Assembly: GCA_009780795.1 (NCBI GenBank)
Contig: WQZJ01000067.1
Location: forward strand, 1-6,278
Source: Methanomassiliicoccaceae archaeon
GTDB taxonomy: Archaea > Thermoplasmatota > Thermoplasmata > Methanomassiliicoccales > Methanomethylophilaceae
DNA: 6,278 nt
Reading direction: 5' to 3'
Every line of letters starts with the position of its first letter. Position 1 is the first letter of the stretch. Positions 4,507 to 6,278 of the stretch are shown here, in pieces. Below the pieces are notes generated by a model. It did not search any database. It had not been told where the DNA came from and saw only the letters and a list, made by a program, of their open reading frames with translations. The position numbers were made by a program, and so were the translations under genes.

Positions 4507-6278
4507 ATGAGGTTTATGAAAAGAGTGGGCGATCGCATGGTCAAACGCCCCGCGGTCCCTCTGATCGTGCTTATGATCGTAACGGTGGCATCGCTCGGCA
4601 TCATCGCAGTGAACCCTCCGTCATTCGATATGGACCAGAACAGCTTTCAGCCTGACAACGACATAACGAGAGCGGCCGATGTCATAACGGAATCATTCAC
4701 CGCAACGGTGCCTGTGGTGAGTCTTATAGACACAGGCGCCGGCGGGAACATATTCGAGAAGGCCGCGTTCATCAGCATCCTTGAGTATGAACGTTCGCTG
4801 GCCGCCATGAGGTTCACGGACAGCTCCGGTGTCGACGGAAATTCGTACACGGACCTTTCGCTGTTCAGGATATACAGTCCGGTATCGGCCGTTGCCAAGG
4901 CCATTACCGGCATCCAGTCGCCGGCGGAGGATCCGAGCATCGATATGGTCGCTTATTACGATGATCTGATCCTTCTGATGGACACCGTGTCAACAGAGGA
5001 CATAAAGGCGGCGGCGTACGCGGTGTTCAACGCAGGCTTCGACGGTATGAAGCTGACGGCGTTCCTGTCGACGGAGCATTCGATCGCGTCCCCGGCGGAG
5101 ATGTCCGCCAAGGGATGTATGGTGACGGTCGTGGTCATCGAGTCCGATCTGATCCATATACAGAACGGGTTGCTCGGCCTCGAGCGCGACGTTATACACG
5201 AGGCCCGGACGTTCTCCATGGAGAGAGATCACGGCCTTTCGGTGAAGGCCGCCGGGTTTGCGACGACGGTGAACGACATCGGCACCCTGGCGCAGCGGGA
5301 TATAACGACGCTCCTTCCGATCGCTATCGCCGTGATCATTGCGCTTCTCTTCCTGATATACCGCGACGTTGCCGACACGCTCATAGGTCTTTTGGGACTT
5401 CTGACCGCGGTCATATGGACGTTCGGGGCGTCCACGCTGCTCGGGATAGAGATAACGACGATCGCCATCGCCGTACCGATACTGATCATGGCGCTGGGCA
5501 TAGACTACAGTCTGCACCTTGTGTTCAGGTATAGAGAAGAGAGACAGCTCGGTGCGAACGCCGGGGAAGCCATCGGAAGGACGATGGGTTCCGTCGGAGA
5601 GGCGCTGACGCTCGCCACCGTGACGACGGCGATAGCGTTCCTTTCGTACCTGACATCGGCGATGTCCGCGCTCGCGGACTTCGGTCTCATGTGCGCCATC
5701 GGTATCGTATGCGCGTTCCTGGTGATGCTGCTCCTCGTCCCGCCGACACAGACCTTGAGGGGACGACATGAGGAGAAAAAGGGCAAGGAGTTCAAACACA
5801 ATAAAAAGACGGACGCCGCGAAGAACGATGCGCTCGGAAGGATATCGGGCATCGGTGGCAGGATGGCGGCCAAGCGCCCGGCCGCGGTGCTCGGGACGGT
5901 CGCGCTGGTGATAGTGCTGTTCGGATACAGCGCGACCAACCTCTCGTACTCGTTCAACATGTACGACTTCATACCGGAAGGGACCGATGCGTCCGAGACG
6001 CTTCGATATCTTGACGATAACTTTTCAGCTACAACAGACACGACGGATGTACTGATCTACGCGGACGCGTGGAATTTAGATACACTTCGTGCGATCGAAC
6101 GGTCCGTCCGCAACATGGAAAGCGAACGTATCGCCGGTCTCACGTATTTCGAAGGAAGGGCCTATGTCGAACATTTAGGTACGGCGTTGAGGGACCTGGA
6201 TAGGATGCTTGAGGTGAATACGGAAGCGACGACGATATATCCGCTGTTCCATCTGTCCTTCATAACTCTTTTCAACGA
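4507..6278 (+). CDS. RND/MMPL-family membrane exporter (5' part; 3' end beyond the window)
   Basis: The frame is open from the ATG at 4507 to the right edge, giving 590 codons. The layout is that of an RND-superfamily transporter of the MMPL/HAE3 kind, which uses an ion gradient to move hydrophobic or amphiphilic substrates; the substrate here is unknown. TM1 is about residues 16-36. A first extracytoplasmic porter domain spans about 37-266. TM2-TM6 lie at about 268-285, 290-310, 316-340, 366-383 and 388-412. A Lys-rich cytoplasmic linker (about 416-455) leads to TM7 (456-476) and the start of a second porter domain (FIPEGTDASETLRYL at 488-502). TM4 carries GIDYSLHLVFRYREE (331-345); its D333-Y334 pair corresponds to the Asp-Tyr proton-relay pair of MMPL proteins. 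The second half with TM8-TM12 should lie beyond the window. It is divergent from rpa and has its own promoter, so no functional link to rpa is implied. Confidence 0.9.
   Translation, partial: MRFMKRVGDRMVKRPAVPLIVLMIVTVASLGIIAVNPPSFDMDQNSFQPDNDITRAADVITESFTATVPVVSLIDTGAGGNIFEKAAFISILEYERSLAAMRFTDSSGVDGNSYTDLSLFRIYSPVSAVAKAITGIQSPAEDPSIDMVAYYDDLILLMDTVSTEDIKAAAYAVFNAGFDGMKLTAFLSTEHSIASPAEMSAKGCMVTVVVIESDLIHIQNGLLGLERDVIHEARTFSMERDHGLSVKAAGFATTVNDIGTLAQRDITTLLPIAIAVIIALLFLIYRDVADTLIGLLGLLTAVIWTFGASTLLGIEITTIAIAVPILIMALGIDYSLHLVFRYREERQLGANAGEAIGRTMGSVGEALTLATVTTAIAFLSYLTSAMSALADFGLMCAIGIVCAFLVMLLLVPPTQTLRGRHEEKKGKEFKHNKKTDAAKNDALGRISGIGGRMAAKRPAAVLGTVALVIVLFGYSATNLSYSFNMYDFIPEGTDASETLRYLDDNFSATTDTTDVLIYADAWNLDTLRAIERSVRNMESERIAGLTYFEGRAYVEHLGTALRDLDRMLEVNTEATTIYPLFHLSFITLFN

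Noticed and set aside
4990..5799. Minus-strand open frame of 269 codons inside the transporter gene
   Set aside because: The product is dominated by Arg, Asp, His, Gly and Tyr with no domain, while the plus strand encodes clear RND membrane helices. It is an artefact of GC-rich codon use.
5505..6041. Minus-strand open frame of 178 codons
   Set aside because: It is antisense to the TM4-TM7 region and the second porter domain of the transporter. It shows no motif and no ribosome binding site.
1..6278. A new multi-gene defence or mobile system
   Set aside because: The genes are a surface repeat protein, a core replication operon and an envelope transporter. Nothing links them into a system, and no transposase, integrase, nuclease or toxin is visible.

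Overview
The window most likely comes from an archaeon of the Thermoplasmatota, and Methanomassiliicoccales-type methanogens are the best guess. The archaeal call rests on an RPA-type single-strand DNA-binding operon (a three-OB-fold RPA with a CxxC/CxxH zinc ribbon plus its partner OB/winged-helix protein), TATA-like boxes rather than -35/-10 promoters, and a secreted protein built from GLUG-type repeats. The order-level placement is an inference from gene content, moderate GC and short intergenic spaces. It has not been checked by any search.

Layout. Positions 1-1670 (minus strand) hold the 5' part of a gene for a large exported repeat protein. It has a signal peptide, a variant N-cap and at least eight roughly 35-residue repeats, each with one cysteine, and it runs off the left edge. 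The last two visible repeats share a 71-bp perfect direct repeat with a 105-bp period. Positions 1671-1983 are non-coding. They carry that gene's presumed promoter and, at 1951-1972, the terminator of the next operon. Positions 1984-4190 (minus strand) are a two-gene operon: rpa (2874-4190) followed by an RPA-associated protein gene (1984-2877) that starts on a TTG overlapping the rpa stop by 4 nt. Positions 4191-4506 are the divergent intergenic region with promoters facing both ways. Positions 4507-6278 (plus strand) are the first 590 codons of an RND/MMPL-family membrane transporter that runs off the right edge.

How the genes work together. The two RPA genes form one functional unit for binding single-stranded DNA in replication and repair. 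The surface protein and the transporter are independent neighbours facing the cell envelope, and no shared pathway is implied.

The most unusual signal is a hairpin with a GC-only stem and a GNRA tetraloop. It occurs almost identically (17 of 18 nt) in the 5' leader of the rpa operon, touching the Shine-Dalgarno sequence, and in its 3' trailer. The only difference lies in the loop and keeps the GNRA pattern. No defence system, CRISPR array, RNA gene, insertion sequence or clearly new multi-gene system is visible.
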